Shown here: positions 1 to 5,626 of the stretch, in pieces
How positions within the stretch are numbered: the stretch's first letter is position 1
Layout of the letters: each line of letters begins with the position of its first letter
Assembly (NCBI GenBank): GCA_900769955.1
Contig: CAAGIP010000253.1
Coordinates: 1-10,359 of the forward strand
From: Spirochaetia bacterium
GTDB taxonomy: Bacteria > Spirochaetota > Spirochaetia > Sphaerochaetales > Sphaerochaetaceae
Length of the DNA: 10,359 bases
Direction of reading: 5' to 3'
The notes under the pieces: model-generated
Database searches by the model: none
What the model was told of the DNA's origin: nothing
What the model saw: the letters and a program-made list of their open reading frames with translations, nothing else
Made by a program: the position numbers and the translations under genes

Positions 1-422
1 GTCCTTCCGGTCATTGTTTTCTCTATCTGCTTCCATGCAGAAGCGGATGTGAGAAATGCCATGATGAAGTATGGATCAAAATTATCATCCAGTTCACTTA
101 TGCGCAGGCAGAAGGATGGAACGAGCAGGTTCTCATCTTCCTCATCCTCAATTACACAGCAGTCATAGGGGGAGGAAAGCTTCATGATGATATCACCCTG
201 ATGGGTGAAGAACCTGTCAGGCACTTCCTTTTTCAGCTTCACTTCCTGCAGCTGCCCATGATCGATGGCACCGTCAGTTATTGCTTTTGGTACGAGAATC
301 CTGACTGTTGGCAGTTTGGATGCTTCTTCACTGCCCTGGGATGAAAGTTCCTCATCACCAATGACCACACGACGTGTGAGTACTCCTGTAATGATTGCTC
401 CTGCAATGTCACTGAGTTTCAA
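1..422 (-). CDS. HsdS-like type I restriction specificity subunit, 3' end outside window
   Basis: About 140 codons are visible; the 3' end is beyond base 1. The start is a TTG at 422, chosen because an AGGAG lies 7-8 bases upstream (430-434) and no ATG is suitably placed. The protein opens KLSDIAGAIITGVLTRR. It continues with segments typical of the target-recognition half of type I specificity subunits: TVRILVPKAI, GDIIMKLSSPYD and LLVPSFCLRI, then DPYFIMAFLTS. In that family the protein would select the DNA site and hold the methyltransferase. This copy looks like a single-TRD form, as found beside N-6 DNA methylases in Bacillota, but the partner is not in view. It lies 81 bases downstream of the sigma-factor gene on the same strand, probably co-transcribed. 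The family call rests on recognised motifs, not on a search. Confidence 0.72.
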   Translation of the reverse strand, partial: MKLSDIAGAIITGVLTRRVVIGDEELSSQGSEEASKLPTVRILVPKAITDGAIDHGQLQEVKLKKEVPDRFFTHQGDIIMKLSSPYDCCVIEDEEDENLLVPSFCLRISELDDNFDPYFIMAFLTSASAWKQIEKTMTGR

Positions 423-429
423 TTCTTTT

Positions 430-434
430 CTCCT
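430..434 (-). promoter_or_regulatory. Ribosome binding site fixing the TTG start of the HsdS-like gene
   Basis: AGGAG on the minus strand, followed by about 7 bases and then TTG. This is the only well-spaced start for the specificity-subunit frame, so translation probably starts at a non-ATG codon, which may keep expression low. Confidence 0.6.
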
Positions 435-440
435 GCAAAC

Positions 441-464
441 TATGGTGATGATACCATCACCATA
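441..464. repeat. Perfect 10-bp inverted repeat between sigma and specificity genes
   Basis: Arms TATGGTGATG (441-450) and CATCACCATA (455-464) are separated by a 4-base loop. It lies in the 81-bp gap between the two genes, seven bases upstream of the AGGAG on the minus strand. There is no T-run after it, so it is not a standard terminator. It could be an mRNA hairpin that tunes or partly ends transcription, or a dimeric protein binding site. Confidence 0.7.
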
Positions 465-503
465 TCATAGGGGTCAAGGAAGAGCATGTTTTATGGGAAT
501 TAA

Positions 504-1265
504 TCAGGAAGCCCATGGCCCCATCAACTCCATAAGCCTTACCTGAATGGCTTTCTTTCTGTTCACAACGGTGTTTTCTGATATTCCCATCTTTGATGCG
601 ATCTCCCTGTTTGTGAGTGCATCATGACCATAAAGCCCATATGAACTGATGATAAGAAACCTTTCATCCTTTGAAAGGGTGAAAATACTTTCTTCAAGAA
701 CCCTCAGCTCTTCACTCTCAAAAACTTCATCCTCAACCCTGTAGTAATCCATGGGAAGAGTATCCATAAGTTCATGCTCACCCTCATCTCCGACCGGAGC
801 ATTAAGTGACAGGCAGTTCTTAACCTTTCTGGCCCAAAGCACGGTTGACAGGGTCTTCATTGAAGTGATACCTGAGAACTTACTGAGGTTCTCATCATTC
901 ATTTCAAGACCTTCTTCCTCTATCCTTTCTATGGCATTTTCAACCTTCTTTATCTCGTTAAGCTTTGTGCTTCCTACACTTATCATGCTCTGCTTTGTTC
1001 TCATGAAGTCAAGGATGCCCTGTCTGATCGCATAGGTGGCATAGGATGCGAATGCACCGCATTCAGAATCATATGTATCAAGACATCTGTAAAGTGCGAT
1101 GTAAGCTTCCGATCTGTAATCATCCTTGTAGGATACATTGCATCCAACGGCATATGCGGAAACAGTTCTGTCCACAATGGACTCTGAGTTCTTCAGCAGC
1201 AGAGGGAACAAGCTCCTGTCCTTCTTGGTCATCATCGCAAGTCTGTCAAGTTCATACCTATCCAT
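504..1265 (-). CDS. Stand-alone sigma-70 family RNA polymerase sigma factor
   Basis: 253 aa. It would direct RNA polymerase to a particular promoter set. Region 2 spans about residues 30-92 and includes the core-binding and -10-binding helices (DYRSEAYIALYRCLDTYD, then FASYATYAIRQGILDFMR). Region 3 is about 101-145, and a region 3.2-like segment LSLNAPVGDEGEHELMDTLP is at 151-171. Region 4 is about 190-247, with a helix-turn-helix at 218-241 (NREIASKMGISENTVVNRKK). There is no region 1.1, so it is not the housekeeping factor; its size matches group 3 factors such as SigB, SigF or SigG. The ATG at 1265 is supported by a GAGGAGG about 7 bases upstream. It follows a long structured leader with its own promoter and lies just upstream of the HsdS-like gene, suggesting a locally acting regulator. 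No anti-sigma gene is seen. Confidence 0.9.
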   Translation of the reverse strand: MDRYELDRLAMMTKKDRSLFPLLLKNSESIVDRTVSAYAVGCNVSYKDDYRSEAYIALYRCLDTYDSECGAFASYATYAIRQGILDFMRTKQSMISVGSTKLNEIKKVENAIERIEEEGLEMNDENLSKFSGITSMKTLSTVLWARKVKNCLSLNAPVGDEGEHELMDTLPMDYYRVEDEVFESEELRVLEESIFTLSKDERFLIISSYGLYGHDALTNREIASKMGISENTVVNRKKAIQVRLMELMGPWAS

Positions 1266-1341
1266 TTTTCATCCTCCTCAGGAGACGACAGCGGCCGGAC
1301 GCCAGTTTTTCCGTCGTTGTTTCAAGAGCGAAATCCCTCAT
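1258..1341 (-). CDS. Possible 27-codon leader ORF overlapping the sigma start
   Basis: ATG at 1339-1341, TAG at 1258-1260. It overlaps the first eight bases of the sigma gene and contains that gene's ribosome binding site. The peptide begins MRDFALETTTEKLASG and ends RCRLLRRMKNG. The frame stays open upstream to about 1380 (HPSEYRG before the Met). The composition looks protein-like and is richer in G+C than the AT-rich DNA further upstream. Against it, the only purine run (GGGGG) touches the ATG with no spacing. It could be a leader peptide coupling translation into the sigma gene, the 3' remnant of a lost gene, or chance. Confidence 0.3.
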   Translation of the reverse strand: MRDFALETTTEKLASGRCRLLRRMKNG

Positions 1342-1361
1342 CCCCCTATATTCAGAGGGAT
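1333..1361. repeat. Inverted repeat in the sigma leader
   Basis: Arms ATCCCTC (1333-1339) and GAGGGAT (1355-1361) are perfect 7-mers separated by 15 bases. On the minus-strand transcript the 5' arm CATCCC can alternatively pair with a nearby GGGATG inside the loop region, so two exclusive hairpins are possible. Either would cover the ATG of the 27-codon leader ORF. No other RNA element family was recognised here. Confidence 0.45.
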
Positions 1362-1488
1362 GTCCGGATATGTCATTTTCTTATTTCAGGAATCTCAGTT
1401 TTTAAGGAACCGAAAAGTAAAATTACACATCATAAATCAAAAACCTCACCAAAACACTTAATCTCTTCAAACTGTTTTGTATATTTTA

Positions 1489-1517
1489 AACATATAGTAT
1501 TAAAACCCACGTGTCAA
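1489..1517 (-). promoter_or_regulatory. SigA-type promoter for the sigma-factor gene
   Basis: On the minus strand, a perfect -35 TTGACA (1512-1517), a 17-bp spacer and a -10 TATGTT (1489-1494, four of six to consensus) in AT-rich DNA. Transcription would begin near 1482, giving a leader of about 215 bases before the sigma ATG. It is the best promoter match in the gene-poor stretch and points at the sigma gene. Confidence 0.5.
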
Positions 1518-1677
1518 GCAAAATCAAATGTTTTATTAGATTTAAACACTTCACATAGTTCTTCCATTAATAATATAAAGAGATCAGCGTCTACAGATCG
1601 TCAGGAAAAGAAAAATCATCAGCTGCAGAGTTAAGCGCAGAACGACCATATGGCTCCAATATGAATCGGAATCAATT

Positions 1678-1723
1678 TTCGGCGTTTTATAAGAGAACTG
1701 TTCGGCGTTTTGTAAGAGAATTA
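1678..1723. repeat. Tandem 23-bp direct repeat, two units, possible IS end
   Basis: Units 1678-1700 and 1701-1723 share a 20-base core, TTCGGCGTTTT followed by A or G and then TAAGAGAA, with one mismatch; the last three bases differ. Head-to-tail copies of a GCGTTTTATAAG-like core are reminiscent of the repeated transposase sites just inside IS21-family ends. No istA or istB-like ORF is nearby, so at most this is a remnant. The repeat itself is certain; the IS origin is inference. Confidence 0.75.
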
Positions 1724-1767
1724 TTCCTCTTGTTGAAGAAAAACAGGCTGGAATGTTTTGTGAGATA

Positions 1768-1881
1768 TCAATTAATGGGAAAAAGGAACGTGGTAACCAA
1801 ACATACTGAAATTCCTACAGATTTTTCAGAGTGATCATCATGCGCGGGACATGAGGCATTTTTCTGTCTCTGTCTTTTCAT
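1768..1881 (-). CDS. Possible 37-aa ORF, perhaps a truncated gene start
   Basis: ATG at 1879-1881, TGA at 1768-1770. It is preceded by a strong AGGAGG with about 9 bases of spacing, which is the main reason to list it. The peptide begins MKRQRQKNASCPAHDDHSEK and then turns hydrophobic (VGISVCLVTTFLFPIN). No family is recognised. It may be the 5' stub of a gene interrupted by whatever left the tandem repeat about 45 bases downstream, or it may be untranslated. Confidence 0.3.
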   Translation of the reverse strand: MKRQRQKNASCPAHDDHSEKSVGISVCLVTTFLFPIN

Positions 1882-1887
1882 ATACAA

Positions 1888-1925
1888 ACACCTCCTGCAA
1901 TACTTTTCAGTACGGCATGAGGTGT
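1888..1925 (-). promoter_or_regulatory. Hairpin covering a ribosome binding site, or terminator of the AbaSI-like gene
   Basis: Outer arms ACACCTC (1888-1894) and GAGGTGT (1919-1925) pair perfectly. One mismatch follows, then TGC with GCA, and an inner TACT/AGTA pair closes a 4-base loop. On the minus strand the 3' arm contains AGGAGG, the ribosome binding site of the 37-aa ORF, so folding would hide it. The stem begins 27 bases after the AbaSI-like stop and is followed by TTTGTAT, so it could instead act as a weak intrinsic terminator for that gene. Confidence 0.6.
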
Positions 1926-1951
1926 ACTTATTCTCAATGCGAAACAGATAA

Positions 1952-2866
1952 TTATCTGAATAAGTTTAGCTCAATTGAATCCGAAGTTCTTACATAATGA
2001 CGGATTATGGAACCATCAGCATTACGATCAGCTCCATTCGCTTTAAAGACACCTATGAATTTACAAACATCCTTCCCGAACTCATTCTTCATCTTGATGA
2101 AAATCACACGCTTATAGCCATTATCATTCCATCCTTCAGGATCTTCGCATTCCCCTTTAATGTCAGTCTCGCTTAATTCTGTTTTAGACTCATTGAGCCG
2201 GTTAATCCATCTGGCATCATCTGTAAGTTTTTTGCCATCTTCTGTGAGCGTGGGAGACCAGATCATCAGTTTCTTCAGATTGTATTTCTTTGCACAGGAC
2301 CATTGAATCTCAGGTCTTATTCCGGTGCAGAAATCAATGACATCGGATAACGTACTGAACCAGACACTGTCACTTACCGTAATTTTTCCGCGATCCTGAA
2401 CTTCCTTCTGAAAATCCTCATTGGTCTTCCAGACAACTCCCCCATTCTGTTCTATTCTTTCCCTGATTTCTTTTACCAATGCATCAATCTGTGAGTTGAC
2501 GTCAGAAAGCTCTCTTGGGCATCCATCAGGAGTAACAACGGAAATTCTCTTAATCGGACAGTTTATTGCACTCATGATTACCTCAGATCTGAGCTGATCC
2601 TTCTCCTCTGCTTCAGCATTGAAGTGATGACCTTCATCAACCTCAATACCATAATTCAGCTGGGGAAAATACAGATCGATCAGGAAGTATTTCCGCTCAT
2701 CATCCGGGTCATGGACGCACTGCTGAGTCACGGGAATAAGATCATAATTCCCGACTTTTGCGTAGATCGCATTCACCACATAATTCTCATACTTCTTGTT
2801 CCGGGTTCTCTTATTGAACATACATGCAATGTGTTCAAGACTGTTAATTCCTTCAGCAGATACCAT
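1952..2866 (-). CDS. AbaSI/PvuRts1I-type modification-dependent restriction endonuclease
   Basis: 304 aa, apparently complete. The ATG at 2866 follows AAAGGAG with about 8 bases of spacing. The N-terminal part (about 1-140) is a Vsr-like PD-(D/E)XK nuclease. It has a YENYVVNAIY helix, then QQC, then FLIDLYFPQLNYGIEVDEGHH at 61-81, with D64, E75, D77, E78 and the two histidines as likely active-site residues. A middle segment, GKITVSDSVWF (160-170), leads to a C-terminal half with IWSPTLTEDGK, GYKRVIFIKMKNEFG and CKFIGVFKANG. This resembles the SRA-like modified-base-binding domain of the AbaSI/PvuRts1I family. Those enzymes are type IV systems that cut DNA carrying 5-hydroxymethyl- or glucosyl-hydroxymethylcytosine, as in T-even phages. 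No methyltransferase is needed, which fits a lone gene. The call comes from remembered family sequence, not a search; the base preference of this enzyme is unknown. Confidence 0.78.
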   Translation of the reverse strand: MVSAEGINSLEHIACMFNKRTRNKKYENYVVNAIYAKVGNYDLIPVTQQCVHDPDDERKYFLIDLYFPQLNYGIEVDEGHHFNAEAEEKDQLRSEVIMSAINCPIKRISVVTPDGCPRELSDVNSQIDALVKEIRERIEQNGGVVWKTNEDFQKEVQDRGKITVSDSVWFSTLSDVIDFCTGIRPEIQWSCAKKYNLKKLMIWSPTLTEDGKKLTDDARWINRLNESKTELSETDIKGECEDPEGWNDNGYKRVIFIKMKNEFGKDVCKFIGVFKANGADRNADGSIIRHYVRTSDSIELNLFR

Positions 2867-2924
2867 TTTCTAATCTCCTTTCACCATTAATGCTATAGTG
2901 TGAAGAATCTCTACATTCACAATA

Positions 2925-4248
2925 CTAATTCTCAAGCATATTCATAAACTCATCCAGCGTTATTATCTTCACCCCGAGTCTCATTGCGGCAGCAAGCTTT
3001 ACACCTCCCGGTGACTGCCCCACTATTAGGTAATCGGTATTGCCGGAAACGGTTTCCGAAAGGATTGCCCCCATGAGATTCAGTACTTCAGCACACTGAC
3101 GTCTGGTCATGCCAGGAATCGTACCGGTTATCACAATGACCGCATCGGCAAAGCATGTCCCCTGCTTCTCGGCAACATGGAACATCGTCGTTGCGAATGT
3201 GAGTTCATCAAGCAGGGGGCGCCACAGCATTCTGGAAGATTCATTCCAGTACCAGTCATTCAGCGACTTTGCGATGGCATCGGTAACATCACTGATTTCA
3301 GAGAGACGAAAGCCACTGTCCATGGCCGCGGCAAACTCCTCAAACGAGGAATGAAAATACTTAGAGACAGATGTAGCTGCACTGTGGGTGAGTTTTGGTA
3401 TGCTCATTGAATACAGGAACCTTCCAAGAGTGGTTATCCTGCTTCTTTCAACTGATGTCTTAATGGCCTGATATGACTTTATCCCGAATCCGGGAGTATT
3501 GATGATTTCTTCCTCATAGTCGGAAAGATGGTACAGATCACGATATGTGGACACCCACCCCATGCTCATGAGCTTTTCCATTGTCACTGCAGACAGCCCT
3601 GCTATGTTCATGGCATCCTTATCAGCATATCTTGCAATCTTCCTGGAATTTCTGGCAAGACAGCATTCATTGTCACACCTCAGTTCACTGTGCCCGTTGA
3701 GAGTCTTTCTCAGCTTAAGCGGCTGATGACAGCTTGGACAGACATCCGGCAATGTGTAAGTTCCGCTCTGAGTGTAATTTTCCGCAACCTGAGGGATTAT
3801 CATATTGGCTTTATATACACCTATCCGGTCCCCCACTCCCAGTTTCAGCTCCTGAAACCGGGAATAGGCGACAAGGGCCCTTCTGATTGTGGATCCGCAT
3901 ACACTCACAGGGTCAAAGGAAACGGTAATCGAGATCTTTCCCGTCCTTCCCGTTGATAGTTCCGCACCTCTGAATACAGTGCTTACTACTTCATCGCTCC
4001 ACTTGAAGGCAAGCATCCGGTTTTCATGATGCTCGGTTGCACCGAGACTTCTGCCATACTCAATGTCATCATATTCAAACACGAGTCCGTCAACGGGATA
4101 CTGGAAATCTTCTGGCACGAACTGCCTGATCTTGTCATCAAGACAGGTACTGTTGCATGTAACATGATACGGAGTATTCAGTCCAAGATATCAGGATTCC
4201 CCTTCCGAACAGGCCTGTATCCATGGTTATTGCATCATGATTAAGATT
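2925..4248 (-). pseudogene. ligA: NAD-dependent DNA ligase LigA remnant lacking its N-terminus
   Basis: The C-terminal two-thirds of LigA, which seals nicks using NAD+. The open frame runs from a TGA at 4191-4193 to the TAG at 2925; a GTG at 4118 is only a nominal start, because homology continues above it. In order: end of the nucleotidyltransferase domain (YPVDGLVFEYDD, then AFKW), OB fold, zinc finger (CPSC, then RCDNECC), helix-hairpin-helix region (INTPGFGIKSYQAIK), and BRCT domain (VIVITGTIPGMTRRQ to the C-terminus). The adenylated lysine (KxDG) and the NAD-binding Ia domain, about 230-250 residues, are missing. Above the TGA, a second frame reading GLFGRGILIS up to about 4248 seems to continue the family pattern into LGLNTPYHV, so a frameshift near 4190 is likely. 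It cannot self-adenylate. Probably a spare accessory copy; the essential ligA should lie elsewhere. Confidence 0.82.
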
Positions 4249-4271
4249 TTATTCCAGTTCACTACCCACAA

Positions 4272-4481
4272 CTATGCCCGAAGAGCCAATAATTCAAGGG
4301 GATATGTATGAAGCAGGTGTGATTCACCTGGATTCAGCAACCATGCAATGAAATTACTGTGCATATGTTCTTGTCTTGAAACCTTAGTTATCTCCAGAAT
4401 ATTATTTGAATGGTATTTTAAATAATCACAGTATGATTTTGATTTTTTGATATCAAATATTCGCTTTGTGAATTCACTCAT
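4272..4481 (-). pseudogene. N-terminal remnant of a PD-(D/E)XK nuclease (PDDEXK_4-like)
   Basis: 69 codons from the ATG at 4481 to the TAG at 4272. The peptide NNILEITKVSRQEHMHSNFIAWLLNPGESHLL resembles the conserved opening of PDDEXK_4 family proteins (an E-x-x-HSxFLAWLLxP type motif followed by ESHGL). Members usually run to several hundred residues, with the catalytic D and ExK further on; those are absent here. The last residues (LELLALRA) probably lie at or past the break, because the LigA remnant begins about 24 bases downstream. A weak AAGGA is about 11 bases before the ATG. Intact relatives are predicted nucleases of uncharacterised, often defence-linked function. This copy should be inactive. 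Confidence 0.6.
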
Positions 4482-4505
4482 ATGTCTCGTAATCCTTATC
4501 TAGAG

Positions 4506-4534
4506 ACTATACCAAAGAATTTAGTATGCAACAA
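4506..4534 (-). promoter_or_regulatory. Possible promoter for the nuclease remnant
   Basis: On the minus strand, TTGTTG (4529-4534), a 17-bp spacer and TATAGT (4506-4511, five of six to the -10 consensus). The start site would be near 4499, leaving a short leader before the ATG at 4481. The -35 is poor, so this is tentative. Confidence 0.3.
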
Positions 4535-4635
4535 CTTTTTTCAAATACATCATTGTCCAGATAACACTATGCCATGCAATAAATACCTCAGAGATTCTCG
4601 GTTATGCGAATACTGTCAAGGATATCTTAACTACT

Positions 4636-5181
4636 TCATCTCATGGATCTTTTCATATCACTCATTTTCTTAAGAAAAGCATCCAGGTTATTTGGGTTTA
4701 CCATCACGGTGTATTCAACCTTAACGAGGGATGGTGACCATTTGTCCGAAGTGTCCAGCTCCCCCCTGATGCAGTCAAACATCAGTGTACCGTCATCATT
4801 CACATGAAATGCATGGGCATGACGCTTTTCAAGCTCAGAGGCGATAAACCTGAAAGAGTGTACTTTTCCATCATAAACAGCACAGAGACTTTCATATTCT
4901 TCAACATGATCGATAAAGTATTCTGCCTCACCTTTCTCGTGAAGCCAGTCCAGAGGTCTTCCGATCATTGTTGAGAGTTTTGAATTCAGACTGAAGAGTG
5001 TTTCAAGTTCACGGGCAGTCCTGATGGTTTCTTCAGGATAGAACTTTCCTTCAGTACCATATGCGATGATCCTGTACACATCCAGAGAGGGACAGAAACA
5101 GCCCGGAAGTCCCGGATACTTCTTCCTGATAAGGCCCCTGCACTCCGCTTCCATGCGCATTCTGCAAATCATACCGTCCAT
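4636..5181 (-). CDS. Unrecognised 181-aa protein
   Basis: I do not recognise a family. The ATG at 5181 is preceded by AAAGGA about 11 bases upstream, with a closer GGAAAG; an ATG three codons in is an alternative. The protein looks soluble: no signal peptide and no membrane segment. It has an N-terminal Cys-containing basic part (C6, C14, C28, C30; LIRKKYPGLPGCFC), a charged helical middle (45-100), a histidine cluster KRHAHAFHV (119-127), then a beta-like C-terminal part (GTLMFDCIRGELD, SLVKVEYTVMVNPNN) and a basic tail. The C28-x-C30 pair and the H-x-H-x-x-H pattern could bind metal, but that is speculation. It stands alone between a hairpin-rich gap and the nuclease remnant, so it is probably part of the accessory island. 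Codon use is like its neighbours, and the frame is uninterrupted. Confidence 0.72.
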   Translation of the reverse strand: MDGMICRMRMEAECRGLIRKKYPGLPGCFCPSLDVYRIIAYGTEGKFYPEETIRTARELETLFSLNSKLSTMIGRPLDWLHEKGEAEYFIDHVEEYESLCAVYDGKVHSFRFIASELEKRHAHAFHVNDDGTLMFDCIRGELDTSDKWSPSLVKVEYTVMVNPNNLDAFLKKMSDMKRSMR

Positions 5182-5223
5182 ATTCTTTCCAATCCTTTAA
5201 GATCTTTTTTCGCCGCATTACCT

Positions 5224-5254
5224 CAGAAGGTGGGCCGTACGGCACCTCCTTCTG
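5224..5254. repeat. Strong imperfect hairpin upstream of the 181-aa gene
   Basis: Outer arms CAGAAGG (5224-5230) and CCTTCTG (5248-5254) pair perfectly. One T/T mismatch and two further pairs follow, then GCC/GGC around a GTAC centre with one bulged A. On the minus strand the 5' arm carries AAGGAGGTG, a near-perfect ribosome binding site, locked in the stem. No suitably spaced start codon follows it and neither side has a T-run, so it is neither an ordinary start site nor a standard terminator. Confidence 0.65.
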
Positions 5255-5289
5255 AAAATTAGACGAATATCACAATTTCCCTTCCTATC

Positions 5290-5547
5290 GTGAGGTTGCT
5301 GTATACCTATAGGGTGAAAAAGAGGAAAAGACACAGGAAAGATCTGATAATTCATTTTCTTATCGGTAAAGATGACGACTGTGCAGATCAAACTGCTTAT
5401 ACCCTGCATATTCCCTATTGTTCCATGATGCTGAAATTATTGCTTAAACATATCAAATATCATCTCAGCAAGGACAATACCATACCTCTGAATACAGACA
5501 CATATGTTGGCAGATTCATGTATGGTTTATTGATATTTCGGCATTAA
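5290..5547 (+). CDS. Unsupported 85-codon plus-strand open frame
   Basis: GTG to TAA, in a stretch with no gene on the other strand. The peptide has a basic start (RVKKRKRHRKDLIIHF) and a later segment YTLHIPYCSMMLKLLLKH. The frame is open from 5264, but no ribosome binding site precedes the GTG, and the ORF runs into the 13-bp inverted repeat at its end. It would be the only plus-strand gene here. It could be a decayed fragment, a small real protein or chance; I lean towards not coding. Confidence 0.2.
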   Translation: MRLLYTYRVKKRKRHRKDLIIHFLIGKDDDCADQTAYTLHIPYCSMMLKLLLKHIKYHLSKDNTIPLNTDTYVGRFMYGLLIFRH

Positions 5548-5571
5548 AAACAAATTTCTGCCGAAATATCA
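5531..5571. repeat. Perfect 13-bp inverted repeat
   Basis: TGATATTTCGGCA (5531-5543) and TGCCGAAATATCA (5559-5571) are perfect complements with a 15-base AT-rich loop. It lies 73 bases past the stop of the small Cys-motif gene. It could form the 3' end of that transcript, or it could be terminal repeats or a binding site. No T-run follows either arm, so intrinsic termination is not clear. Confidence 0.75.
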
Positions 5572-5626
5572 TTGATTCCTACTGAATCCCATTACCAATT
5601 CAATTACGACCAGGGAAGAAAAGATT

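Larger units (their letters stand above)
1266..1951. other. Gene-poor stretch between the sigma and AbaSI-like genes
   Basis: No convincing large gene. From right to left it holds a hairpin covering a ribosome binding site (1888-1925), a 37-codon ORF (1768-1881), a tandem 23-bp repeat (1678-1723), an AT-rich segment, a promoter (1489-1517) and a structured leader (1266-1482). No tRNA, rRNA or CRISPR pattern is present. The mixture of a possible IS-end repeat and a possible gene stub suggests a scar left by rearrangement. Confidence 0.55.

Noticed and set aside
265..546. Plus-strand 93-codon open frame
   Set aside because: It lies antisense to the HsdS-like gene and the end of the sigma gene, which have family motifs and good ribosome binding sites. 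It is a shadow frame.
1661..1834. Plus-strand 57-codon ORF starting MNRNQFSAFYKR that spans the tandem repeat
   Set aside because: No ribosome binding site, no recognised family, and its protein-like look comes from the repeat units themselves. It also runs against all firm genes.
2899..2921. TGTGAA and TTCACA arms between the ligase remnant and the AbaSI-like gene, considered as a Rex operator
   Set aside because: The 11-base gap is too long for a Rex site and the outer bases do not match. It could only be a weak hairpin.
4591..4619. TTGACA with 17-bp spacing on the minus strand as a second promoter for the nuclease remnant
   Set aside because: The corresponding -10 would be AATCTC, a poor match; the TTGTTG/TATAGT pair closer to the gene is more likely.
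4482..4673. Plus-strand 63-codon ORF opposite the gap above the nuclease remnant
   Set aside because: No ribosome binding site, biased toward aromatic and Cys residues as expected from antisense AT-rich DNA, and no family resemblance.
5051..5245. Minus-strand ORF starting GTG directly after AAGGAGGTG
   Set aside because: The ribosome binding site touches the start codon with no spacing and lies in a stem, and most of the frame overlaps the better-supported 181-aa gene.
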